From the NCBI RefSeq assembly GCF_004342915.1, contig NZ_SLWL01000010.1:111777-175776 (forward strand): a stretch of 64,000 bases of DNA, read 5' to 3'. Position numbers and translations under genes: made by a program. Positions 28,257 through 35,800 of the stretch are shown piece by piece. The stretch is from Camelimonas lactis (GTDB lineage: Bacteria; Pseudomonadota; Alphaproteobacteria; Rhizobiales; Beijerinckiaceae). The notes below the pieces were generated by a model. The model worked only from the letters and a program-made list of their open reading frames with translations. It ran no database searches and was not told the origin of the DNA. Each line of letters opens with the position of its first letter. The stretch's first letter is position 1.

Positions 28257-29552
28257 ATGGCATGGGATTTTGAAACCGATCCGGAATTTCAGCTTGAGCT
28301 GGACTGGATTGACGGGTTCATGACCGAGGAGGTCGAGCCGCTCGATTACCTCGACCTTGAGCCCTATGACGTGCGCTGCCCGAAGCGCAATGCGCTGGTG
28401 AAGCCGCTGCAGCAGATCGTCAAGGAGCGCGGCCTGTGGGCCTGTCACCTCGGGCCTGAACTGGGCGGCCCAGGCTACGGGCAGGTCAAGCTGGCGCTGA
28501 TGAACGAAATCCTCGGCCGCTCCAAATTCGGCCCGATCGTGTTCGGCTGCCAGGCGCCGGATTCCGGCAACTCCGAGATTCTCGCCCACTACGGAACGGC
28601 GGCGCAGAAGGAGCGTTACCTCAAGCCGCTGCTGAACAACGACATCGTTTCCTGCTTCTCCATGACGGAAGTACAGGGCGGCGCCGACCCCAAGGTGTTC
28701 ACCACCAGCGCCGTGCTGGATGGCGATGAATGGGTCATCAATGGCGAAAAGTGGTTCTCGTCCCACGCCCACGTCGCCAGCTTCCTGCTGCTGATGGCGG
28801 TGACTGATCCTGACGCCGGCGAATACCGCCGCCTGTCAACCTTCATCATCCCGGCCGATACCCCCGGCATCGAGATGGTGCGCAACATGCCGGTTGGTCA
28901 TCACGGCAAGCCTGGCCACGCCTGGCTGCGCCTGACCAATGTGCGCGTGCCGAAGGATCACCTGCTTGGCGAGCGCGGCGGCGGCTTCGTCGTCGCCCAG
29001 ACACGCCTCGGCGGCGGCCGCATCCACCACGCCATGCGCACCATCGGCCAGGTGCGCCGCGCCTTCGACATGATGTGCGAGCGCGTTCTCAGCCGCACCA
29101 CCCAGGGCACGCTGCTGGCTGAAAAGCAGATGGTGCAGGAGAAGATCGCCGACAGCTGGGCCGAGATCGAGCAGTTCCGCCTGCTGGTGCTGCGCACCGC
29201 CTGGAAGATCGACAAGTACAAGGACTATCTGGCTGTCCGCAAGGATATCGGCGCCATCAAGGCGCTGATGCCGAAGGTGTTCCACGACGTCGCCGCCCGC
29301 GCCCTGCACATCCACGGTTCGCTGGGCGTGACCCCGGACATGCCGTTCGCCGAGCAGGTGATCGAGAGCTTCCACATGGGTCTGGCCGACGGCCCGGCCG
29401 AGGTGCACAAGGTCACCGTCGCCCGCCAGGTCTTGCGCGACTACGAAGCGACCAGCGGCAAGTTCCCGACCCGCTACATCCCGCACCTGCGCGAGGCGGC
29501 CATCGCCAAATACGGCAGGCTGCTCGCCGAAATCGAAGCGAAGGCGGCCTGA
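28257..29552 (+). CDS. Acyl-CoA dehydrogenase, ACAD10/11-like
   Basis: This 431-residue flavoprotein is longer at the N-terminus than its 16121-17323 paralog. Signatures are FSMTEVQGGADPKVFTT, NGEKWFSSHAHVASF, GGGRIHHAMRTIGQVRRAF and FHMGLADGPAEVHKVTVAR. The catalytic-residue region again reads DGP rather than EGT, as in the ACAD10/11 group. GAGGAAA precedes the ATG. It heads a plus-strand unit with a Liv-type binding protein and an SDR, opposite a LysR gene. A simple reading is a regulator-controlled uptake and oxidation module for one carboxylic acid or its CoA ester. Confidence 0.9.
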   Translation: MAWDFETDPEFQLELDWIDGFMTEEVEPLDYLDLEPYDVRCPKRNALVKPLQQIVKERGLWACHLGPELGGPGYGQVKLALMNEILGRSKFGPIVFGCQAPDSGNSEILAHYGTAAQKERYLKPLLNNDIVSCFSMTEVQGGADPKVFTTSAVLDGDEWVINGEKWFSSHAHVASFLLLMAVTDPDAGEYRRLSTFIIPADTPGIEMVRNMPVGHHGKPGHAWLRLTNVRVPKDHLLGERGGGFVVAQTRLGGGRIHHAMRTIGQVRRAFDMMCERVLSRTTQGTLLAEKQMVQEKIADSWAEIEQFRLLVLRTAWKIDKYKDYLAVRKDIGAIKALMPKVFHDVAARALHIHGSLGVTPDMPFAEQVIESFHMGLADGPAEVHKVTVARQVLRDYEATSGKFPTRYIPHLREAAIAKYGRLLAEIEAKAA

Positions 29553-29576
29553 CCGGCCGGTCCGCCCCGGGACATG

Positions 29577-29608
29577 GCGCGGCGTCGGCTCACGACGCCG
29601 CGCGGTTT
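29577..29608 (+). terminator. GC-rich hairpin, possible attenuator
   Basis: GCGCGGCGTCG and CGACGCCGCGC make a perfect 11-bp stem around GCTCA, with only GGTTT after it. It lies between the dehydrogenase and the binding-protein gene and may reduce read-through or protect the upstream mRNA. Confidence 0.5.
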
Positions 29609-29737
29609 GCCAGACGATTGGCAGACAGTCACAATCATCACCATCAGCATCATCCGCAGCGCCGGCCGGCGTCTCCAGCCGGCTGGCGCTGCGCGGCAAA
29701 ACGGGCGGACGCTGACCGCCGCAACGTGAGGAACGCC

Positions 29738-30964
29738 ATGAACGCCGCTTCGCGCCATGCCCCGCTCATGAGCCGCCGCCGCGCCCTGCTCGTCGCAGGC
29801 GCCGCGACGTGGATCGCCGCCGGCCTGGGCGGCGCCGCTGCCGCCGAAACGGGCGAAATCCGCATTGGCCAGACCATGCCGTTCAGCGGCGTCGCCTCGG
29901 CGTACGGCATCATTGGTCAGGTCGAAGGCGCGTATCTGCGCAAGATCAATGCGGAGCAGGGCGGCGTGAACGGCCGCAAGGTCAACCTCATCAGCCTCGA
30001 CGACGCCTATTCGCCGCCCAAGACCGTGGAGCAGACCCGCAAGCTGGTGGAGCAGGAGAATGTGCTGGCGGTTTTCGGCAGCGTCGGCACGCCGACCAAC
30101 CTGGCGGTGCACAAATATCTGAACAGCCGCAAGGTTCCACACCTCTTCGTCTCCAGCGGCGCGAGTTTCTGGAACCAGCCGGAGAAATATCCATGGACCA
30201 TCGGCTGGCAGATTGATTACGAGAGTGAGGGCAAGGTCTACGGCAAATATGTGCTGAAGGAAAAACCGGACGCGAAGGTCGCCATTCTTTACCAGCACGA
30301 TGATTCCGGCCGCGATTACATTCGCGGCTTCAAGGAGGGGCTGGGCGAGAACGCCAAGAAGATGATCGTCGCTGAGGCGAGCTACCAGATCACCGATCCC
30401 ACGGTGGATTCCCAGGTCATCGCCCTGCGCAATTCAGGCGCCGACGTGCTGTTTACCCACGCCACGCCCAAATTCGGCGCCCAGGCCATTCGCAAGATTT
30501 ACGAGATCGGCTGGAAGCCGCTGCACATTCTTTCCAGCACCACCAACACCATCGCCGGCACCCTGAAGCCAGCCGGTTTCGAGAAATCCCAGGGCGTCGT
30601 CTCCGGCTTCCTCATCAAGGATCCGGGCGATCCCACATGGAAAGACGATCCGGAAGTGCGTGATTATCTGACGTTCATGAAGACCTATGCTCCCAATCTC
30701 GACGCCTATGACACCTGGGCGGTCTGGGGCTACACCATGGCCCAGGGGCTGGTGCAGACGCTGCGCCAGGCGGGCCAGGACGTGACGCCGGAAAACATCA
30801 TGAAGCAGGCGCGCAATCTCAACTTCAAGCCGGCCATGACGCTCCCCGGCATCGTCGCCAAAACCGGGCCGAACCGGAATGTACCCATTCAGGCCATGCA
30901 GCTGGCGCGTTTCGAGGGCGATCGCTGGAAATTGTCCGGTGAAGTCATCGCCGTCGCGGAATAG
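29738..30964 (+). CDS. Liv-type ABC transporter substrate-binding protein (no adjacent permease)
   Basis: This 408-residue periplasmic binding protein belongs to the branched-chain amino acid/amide family. The N-terminus has a possible Tat motif (SRRRALLVAGAATW) and a signal ending AAAAE. The mature protein starts IRIGQTMPFSGVASAYG and contains GVNGRKVNLISLDDAYSPPKTVEQTRKLVEQ, which is diagnostic. The ATG at 29738 has GTGAGGAA upstream; the open frame upstream reads as a histidine-rich accident. No permease or ATPase is nearby, so it must work with a transporter elsewhere, perhaps the one at 58513-62029. It is a close paralog of 39739-40959. Confidence 0.9.
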   Translation: MNAASRHAPLMSRRRALLVAGAATWIAAGLGGAAAAETGEIRIGQTMPFSGVASAYGIIGQVEGAYLRKINAEQGGVNGRKVNLISLDDAYSPPKTVEQTRKLVEQENVLAVFGSVGTPTNLAVHKYLNSRKVPHLFVSSGASFWNQPEKYPWTIGWQIDYESEGKVYGKYVLKEKPDAKVAILYQHDDSGRDYIRGFKEGLGENAKKMIVAEASYQITDPTVDSQVIALRNSGADVLFTHATPKFGAQAIRKIYEIGWKPLHILSSTTNTIAGTLKPAGFEKSQGVVSGFLIKDPGDPTWKDDPEVRDYLTFMKTYAPNLDAYDTWAVWGYTMAQGLVQTLRQAGQDVTPENIMKQARNLNFKPAMTLPGIVAKTGPNRNVPIQAMQLARFEGDRWKLSGEVIAVAE

Positions 30965-31050
30965 GCGCCGCTTCCGGCATGGGAGTGGGCGAATACCGCT
31001 CCGGTCGCAAAAATAACGTCAACAATCGAAAATATCCGGGAGGACAAGCC

Positions 31051-31866
31051 ATGAAGGATCTGGCCGGCAAGGTCGCGGTGATTACCGGCGGTGCCAGTGG
31101 CATTGGTTTCGCGACGGCGGAATCGCTCGCCCGGAAGGGCGTCCGGCTGGTGCTGGCCGACATTGAACAGGGCGCGCTCGACAGCGCCGTCGCCCGGCTG
31201 GCGGCCGCGGGCGCGGAGGTGATTGGCGTGCGCACGGACGTGGCCGACCGCGCGGCGGTGGCAGCCCTGGCTGACGCCGCATGGAAGCGGTTCGGCGCCG
31301 TCCACATCGTCTTCAACAACGCTGGCGTCGGCGTGTTTGGCCCCGTGCATGAAATGAGCCACGCCGACTGGCAGTGGACGGTGAACGTCAATCTTTGGGG
31401 ACCGGTGCATGGGGTGGAAGTGTTCATGCCGCGCATGATCGCCCAGAATCAGGGCGGCCACTTCCTGTTCACCGCATCGTTCGCCGGCCTGGTCAGCAAC
31501 CGCAATCTGGCGCCCTATTCGGTGACCAAGGCGGCGGTGGTGTCCCTTGCCGAATGTGTCGCCAGGGACGGCAAGCCGTTCAACATTGGCGCGTCCGTGC
31601 TGTGCCCCATGCGCGTCGCCACCGCCATCGACGAGAGCCACCGCAACCGCCCGGCCGAGTTCGGCGGCCCCGGGGCGGTCAAGCCTTATGTCGACAGGGA
31701 CGCCGGCGCCCTCGAGGGCCGCACGCTTGACGTAAAGGCGGTGGGCGATCTGGTGATCGCGGCCATGCAACGCGGCGATCTTTACATCATCACCCACAAG
31801 GAAACGGAAACGTTCCTCAACCGCCGGTCCGCGCGGCTTCAGCAGGCCATGGCCCACGCCGTGTGA
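31051..31866 (+). CDS. Short-chain dehydrogenase/reductase (SDR)
   Basis: This 271-residue classical SDR has the cofactor loop TGGASGIGFA (residues about 11-20), NNAGVG and the catalytic YSVTK tetrad region (Tyr and Lys), preceded by a serine in FTASFAG. An aspartate after the second strand (VLADIE) favours NAD(H). GGGAGG sits before the ATG at 31051. It follows the binding protein by about 90 bases and probably belongs to the same LysR-linked unit. It oxidises a secondary alcohol or reduces a ketone; the substrate is unknown. Confidence 0.9.
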   Translation: MKDLAGKVAVITGGASGIGFATAESLARKGVRLVLADIEQGALDSAVARLAAAGAEVIGVRTDVADRAAVAALADAAWKRFGAVHIVFNNAGVGVFGPVHEMSHADWQWTVNVNLWGPVHGVEVFMPRMIAQNQGGHFLFTASFAGLVSNRNLAPYSVTKAAVVSLAECVARDGKPFNIGASVLCPMRVATAIDESHRNRPAEFGGPGAVKPYVDRDAGALEGRTLDVKAVGDLVIAAMQRGDLYIITHKETETFLNRRSARLQQAMAHAV

Positions 31867-32347
31867 CGCCAGGGCGAAACCTGATCTCTTTCACCGCCGG
31901 TGAGGGCCGGGTGCGCCCACGCGCCCCCGAACCCGGGCCGGAGGCGCCTGGCCAGCGGAGACGATCGCCCATGCCGACGGGCGCGCCGTCCCGTCCGTGG
32001 AGCCTGCGCGTCTGGCGCGGCCTGCTGGAAAGTAGATGACCCCAAACTGAAATAGTGCGAATGGCTATTATTCCCATTCACAGACGCAAGCCGGAAGCAG
32101 CGCGTTTGCCGGCAGACTTTTGACCGTCCGCCCGGCGGGCGCGGCGCCAACAGCCCCATGCAACAGCCTCAGGGGCATTCATGAAGGAGGTCGTGATTGC
32201 CGGAGGATGGGTGAGGGAAAACGTCCGTTCCCGCAAGCTTGTCAGCTCCTGGCGTTGTCAGCCAGAAGTCATGGCGGCGATAATCCGGCGGAAAGCGCCA
32301 ATATATATGTCGCTGGCGCCTGTAATTAAGGCGACCGGGGGCGGTGA
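31867..32347. other. Non-coding stretch with one inverted repeat
   Basis: No convincing gene is seen in about 480 bases. Open frames here lack protein character. The only notable element is GAATGG-N9-CCATTC at 32059-32079, listed separately. Confidence 0.45.
32059..32079. promoter_or_regulatory. Inverted repeat GAATGG-N9-CCATTC
   Basis: This 21-base dyad sits in an AT-rich pocket and loosely resembles the size and AT-rich centre of a Fur-family site. No iron-related gene starts next to it, so the role is unclear. Confidence 0.3.
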
Positions 32348-32521
32348 TTACTGCCCTTCGGTCTCGTTGATCAGCTGTTCAACCGCGCCGATGGCGAGTT
32401 CCAGCTCGCCAATGCGCTGGATTGCCGAGCGCGCTGGCGTTGCCTTGGACCGGGCGGCGCGCTCGATAATGTCGCGCTGCTCTGCTTTCAGGCGTTCGAG
32501 GAGTTCTTCAAGTTCAGCCAT
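32348..32521 (-). CDS. Small helical hypothetical protein (57 residues)
   Basis: This is a short minus-strand frame encoding a highly charged, probably helical or coiled-coil protein. It begins MAELEELLERLKAEQRD and ends with a second helix around RIGELELAIGAVEQLINE. Leucines and charged residues are spaced as in amphipathic helices, which is why it looks real despite its length. No good ribosome-binding site is visible before the ATG. No family is recognised. It is isolated between an SDR gene and the monooxygenase upstream region and shares AT-rich upstream DNA with the latter. It could be a small adaptor or stress protein. Confidence 0.5.
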   Translation of the reverse strand: MAELEELLERLKAEQRDIIERAARSKATPARSAIQRIGELELAIGAVEQLINETEGQ

Positions 32522-32975
32522 GTGTTGCGTTTAATACGATACCATTTGTAATTCAAGGCGTTCCTGCGCATGAGCGCCAGACTTTTGTCGGATTTGTTCA
32601 CAGAGCAATGACGCCGCATTGGCCATGTTCGCGCCCTCGCAAGACAGGATGTCCGGCCGACATGGTCACGTCATATTCCGAATAATTGGTGGAAATTTTA
32701 TTAAATATGCTTTTATCATTTATTGCATTTCATGTTTATATGCAAGTGTAATTAGATTTATCGTATTTTTATGGGTTGTCTATAATATTTTTCTGAAAAA
32801 TCGCTCGAAATTGGACGCAATGTCTGCGCGCTGCCTGGCGCGCAGCCGGGGTTATCCTGTGCGCAAGAACATTGTTGGAAGCATGGGTGGCGGCTGGACA
32901 TGGACGGGCGGCTGGTTCATGCTGCGTATAACATATAACAGCGATAGATCTGGCGAGCAGGGAAGGTTGACGTCC
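32522..32975 (+). promoter_or_regulatory. AT-rich island and promoter region upstream of the monooxygenase
   Basis: Roughly 32675-32815 is strikingly AT-rich compared with the rest of the window. It includes TATAAT at 32781-32786, and TATAACATATAAC follows near 32926. One reading frame stays open through the island and into the monooxygenase, giving a hydrophobic peptide (FIKYAFIIYCISCLYASVI). That is probably chance, but it might be a small membrane peptide. The AT-rich block is more likely a promoter or a silencer-binding site. Confidence 0.45.
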
Positions 32976-34535
32976 ATGACGCTTGATATGGCGCCGGAGC
33001 CGGGGGATGCGCAGCGCGTCGCCGTGGAGGAATTGGCTGCGAGCGGGAATGCGGCCCGCATGGGCGAAAGCGCGGCGGATCATGTGGACGTGCTGGTCGT
33101 TGGGGCGGGAATTTCGGGGGTCGGGGCCGCCTGGCATCTGGCCCATCAATGTCCGGATCTGCGCTTCATGGTGGTGGAGCGCGCCGAAAGTTTCGGCGGC
33201 ACCTGGCTCACCCACAAATACCCCGGCATCCGCTCAGACAGCGACCTCTACACCTTTGGCTATCGCTTCAAACCCTGGACCGGGACGCCGATCGCGACGG
33301 CGGAAGAAATCCTGCGCTACATGCGCGAGGTGATCGCGGATAATAATCTTGACCAGCGCATCCATTATCGCACCGCCGTGGAAAGCGCGGCCTGGGACAG
33401 CGCCGCCAGCCGCTGGACGGTGACGGTGCGCGACCTGGCCACGGACGAGGCGCGGACGGTTCGCGCCAGCTTCCTCTGGATGTGCCAGGGATATTACCGG
33501 CACGACAGGGGGTACACGCCCGAATGGCCCGGAATGGACGATTTCAGGGGGCGAATCGTTCATCCCCAGGAGTGGCCCGGCGATCTCGACATGACCGGCA
33601 AGAAGGTCGTGGTGATCGGTTCCGGCGCGACGGCCGCGACGCTGGTGCCGGCGCTGGCTGGCAAATGCGCCAGCGTCACCATGCTGCAGCGCTCGCCCAC
33701 CTATTTCATGACCGGGCGCAACGCCAACGAGCTGGCCGATACGCTGCGTCAGCTTGAGGTGAAAGAGGAGTGGATTCACGAGATCGTCCGCCGCAAGATT
33801 CTGTTCGACCAGAAGGCTTTCGCCGACCGGGCGGCGGCGGAGCCCGAGGCGGTGCGCGCCGATCTGCTCGCCAATGTGCGCCTTCACCTGGGAGACGCCG
33901 CGCCCGTGGAGCCGCATTTCGCGCCGACCTACCGGCCATGGCGGCAGCGCATCGCTTTTGTGCCGGACGGAAATCTGTTCACGGCCATCCGGGAGGGCAA
34001 GGCCAGCGTTGTCACGGACCAGATCCGCAACTTCACGCCGGAAGGCATCGCGCTTCAGTCAGGCGAAACCCTGGAAGCGGACGTGATCGTCACCGCCACC
34101 GGCTTCAATCTGAATGTGCTGGGCGACGTGGCGTTCACCATCGACGGCAAGCCGCTGGATTTTGCTGATACGGTGACCTGGCGCGGGCTGATGTTCACCG
34201 GCATGCCCAACATGGTCTGGGTGTTCGGCTATTTCCGCGCCAGCTGGACCCTGCGCGTCGACATCATCGCCGATTTTGTCTGCCGCCTGCTGCGTCATAT
34301 GCAGGAGAGGGGGGCGAAAAGCGTCGTGCCGGCGCTGCGTCCCGAAGACGGCGACATGCGCCTGTCGCCGTGGGTGGATACGGAAGATTTCAATCCCGGC
34401 TACCTGACGCGCGGCCTGCACCTGCTGCCAAAGCAGGGCGATCGCGCGGAATGGCGGCATACCCAGGACTATTGGCTGGACAAGGATATCCTGCCGGCGG
34501 TCGACCTGGACGAACCCACCCTGCGCTACGGCTGA
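32976..34535 (+). CDS. Flavin monooxygenase, Baeyer-Villiger/EthA-like
   Basis: This 519-residue FAD- and NADPH-dependent monooxygenase has an N-terminal FAD Rossmann motif, VLVVGAGISGVGAAWHL, and a second dinucleotide motif, VVVIGSGATAATLVPAL, near residue 210. Between them lies the Baeyer-Villiger fingerprint FRGRIVHPQEWP (FxGxxxHxxxW). It also has FGGTWLTHKYPGIRSD and VTATGF. This fits an EthA-type enzyme that inserts oxygen into ketones or oxidises sulfur or nitrogen groups. ATG 32976 follows AGGGAAGG; the longer frame begins in the AT-rich island. It faces the TetR gene tail to tail. A ketone produced by the neighbouring dehydrogenases is a plausible substrate. Confidence 0.88.
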   Translation: MTLDMAPEPGDAQRVAVEELAASGNAARMGESAADHVDVLVVGAGISGVGAAWHLAHQCPDLRFMVVERAESFGGTWLTHKYPGIRSDSDLYTFGYRFKPWTGTPIATAEEILRYMREVIADNNLDQRIHYRTAVESAAWDSAASRWTVTVRDLATDEARTVRASFLWMCQGYYRHDRGYTPEWPGMDDFRGRIVHPQEWPGDLDMTGKKVVVIGSGATAATLVPALAGKCASVTMLQRSPTYFMTGRNANELADTLRQLEVKEEWIHEIVRRKILFDQKAFADRAAAEPEAVRADLLANVRLHLGDAAPVEPHFAPTYRPWRQRIAFVPDGNLFTAIREGKASVVTDQIRNFTPEGIALQSGETLEADVIVTATGFNLNVLGDVAFTIDGKPLDFADTVTWRGLMFTGMPNMVWVFGYFRASWTLRVDIIADFVCRLLRHMQERGAKSVVPALRPEDGDMRLSPWVDTEDFNPGYLTRGLHLLPKQGDRAEWRHTQDYWLDKDILPAVDLDEPTLRYG

Positions 34536-34658
34536 GGCCGGTCAGCAACCGCGCCGGAAAATCTGGGGGGCGGCCCGCGCAGCAGCCGGATCGCACGGAA
34601 AATCGGGGCGGGCGGCAGGCCAGGACGGACGGGGTCAGCACCTGCCCCTGGGCGCCGG

Positions 34659-34678
34659 CCGCCTTTTCGAAAAGGCGG
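34659..34678. repeat. Perfect 20-bp palindrome
   Basis: CCGCCTTTTC followed directly by its reverse complement GAAAAGGCGG. It lies between the convergent monooxygenase and TetR genes, where it may act as a bidirectional terminator hairpin or a protein site. Confidence 0.6.
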
Positions 34679-34826
34679 ATACCCTTTTCGTGAATAACGC
34701 GCCTGTCGAAAAGATTATGATGTCCGCCGCGCCGGATCCCGGCGGAGCCGCGTTGGCCAACCCGATTCGCCGGGCTGCTGGCCTGCGTCATCAGCTGCTT
34801 CGGGCGGCGCTGGACCAGCCCTGGGG

Positions 34827-35498
34827 TCAGCCATGGGGAAAGGGCGCGTTCATGCGGGCCCGCACAACGGCGCGCTCCGTGTCGATGACCATGGACAGCA
34901 GCACGAGGCCGAAGCCATAGCTGAACTGGTGATGCAGCTGGGCCAGTGAAGCGCGCCCTTCTACCCAGAAATACAGGGCGCCGCGGGCGATGGCGGCGAG
35001 GGCGCCGCCAGCTGCCTCGTGATCGAGATCGGGCATGAGCGCGCCGGCGGCGTGCGCCTCGCGCACCAGGCGGGTCCAGAAGGCATGGCGGGGGCGGCTG
35101 AAGCTGACATAGAGCGGGCCATCGCGTTCGCTCAGCCGCATCAGCGCCTTGTAATAGTCAGGCTGCCGGGCGTAGAGGCCGGTGGCCACATCAATGGCGT
35201 CGAAGAACAGCCCGACCGGCCCCGCTCCGGTGTGCGCCGCCACCAGCGCTTCGTACTGGGCCATGTCCGCGTCGAAGATATGGTCGAAGATCGCCGCCCG
35301 GTTGCCAAACAGGTTGTAAACCGTCGCCGGGCTGACGCCGGCGCGCCGCGCGATCGCCTCGACGGTGACGCCGTCGATCCCCGCTTCACGGATAATGTCT
35401 GACGCCGCCGCGACGATGCGGCTGCGGCGCTCCTGCTTGCCGGTTTCGTGGCCTGAAGGCGCGTCTGGCGCCGGAGCATTGGTGGAAGGCGGGGCCAT
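34827..35498 (-). CDS. TetR family transcriptional regulator
   Basis: This is a 223-residue repressor-type regulator. The N-terminal helix-turn-helix reads IVAAASDIIREAGIDGVTVEAIARRAGVSPATVYNLFGNRAAIF, and the C-terminal helical ligand domain spans about residues 80-215. It is divergent from the ThDP enzyme gene, with a 30-base near-perfect palindrome between them that is an obvious operator. ATG 35498 is chosen because the preceding 39 codons (from ATG 35615) look unlike a TetR N-terminus, but the earlier start cannot be excluded. It probably represses the 35801-40959 unit and itself. The ligand may be a pathway intermediate. Confidence 0.9.
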   Translation of the reverse strand: MAPPSTNAPAPDAPSGHETGKQERRSRIVAAASDIIREAGIDGVTVEAIARRAGVSPATVYNLFGNRAAIFDHIFDADMAQYEALVAAHTGAGPVGLFFDAIDVATGLYARQPDYYKALMRLSERDGPLYVSFSRPRHAFWTRLVREAHAAGALMPDLDHEAAGGALAAIARGALYFWVEGRASLAQLHHQFSYGFGLVLLSMVIDTERAVVRARMNAPFPHG

Positions 35499-35625
35499 TA
35501 CGTCTGGGTCCGGAACTGGCGGGGCAGGGCCTGCGGCGGCGTTGCCGCAGCGGGCGGCCGCCGGGGCGGATATCCGCTCCACGACGGCGGAGATCGTTCG
35601 CGCATATAAGGCCATCCCACGCCCA

Positions 35626-35657
35626 TTGACAAATTTAGAGTGCTCTCTAAATTTGTC
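35626..35657 (+). promoter_or_regulatory. Palindromic operator overlapping a promoter
   Basis: GACAAATTTAGAG (35628-35640) and CTCTAAATTTGTC (35645-35657) are perfect 13-bp arms around TGCT. A -35-like TTGACA at 35626-35631 and TAAATT at 35648-35653, 16 bases apart, overlap the palindrome and point to the ThDP enzyme gene. Bound TetR protein would block this promoter. Confidence 0.8.
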
Positions 35658-35800
35658 GGAAAGTCGCCGCTGACAGGCATCGGGAAACGCAATCCAGGAT
35701 CATGGGCTGTCTCGCGCGCCGTTCCGCGCGCACGCCTTCTCCCGTTTCCTGCGTCTGGCGCGCGGCGCGTCTGGGCCCGCTGCGGGCAGGAGGAAAAAAT

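Noticed and set aside
32059..32079. Fur box
   Set aside because: Only the size and AT-rich centre fit, and no iron gene starts here, so it is kept only as an unnamed inverted repeat.
32181..32534. A 117-codon plus-strand frame opposite the 57-residue helical protein
   Set aside because: Its product is serine/arginine-rich and irregular, while the opposite strand gives a regular amphipathic sequence.
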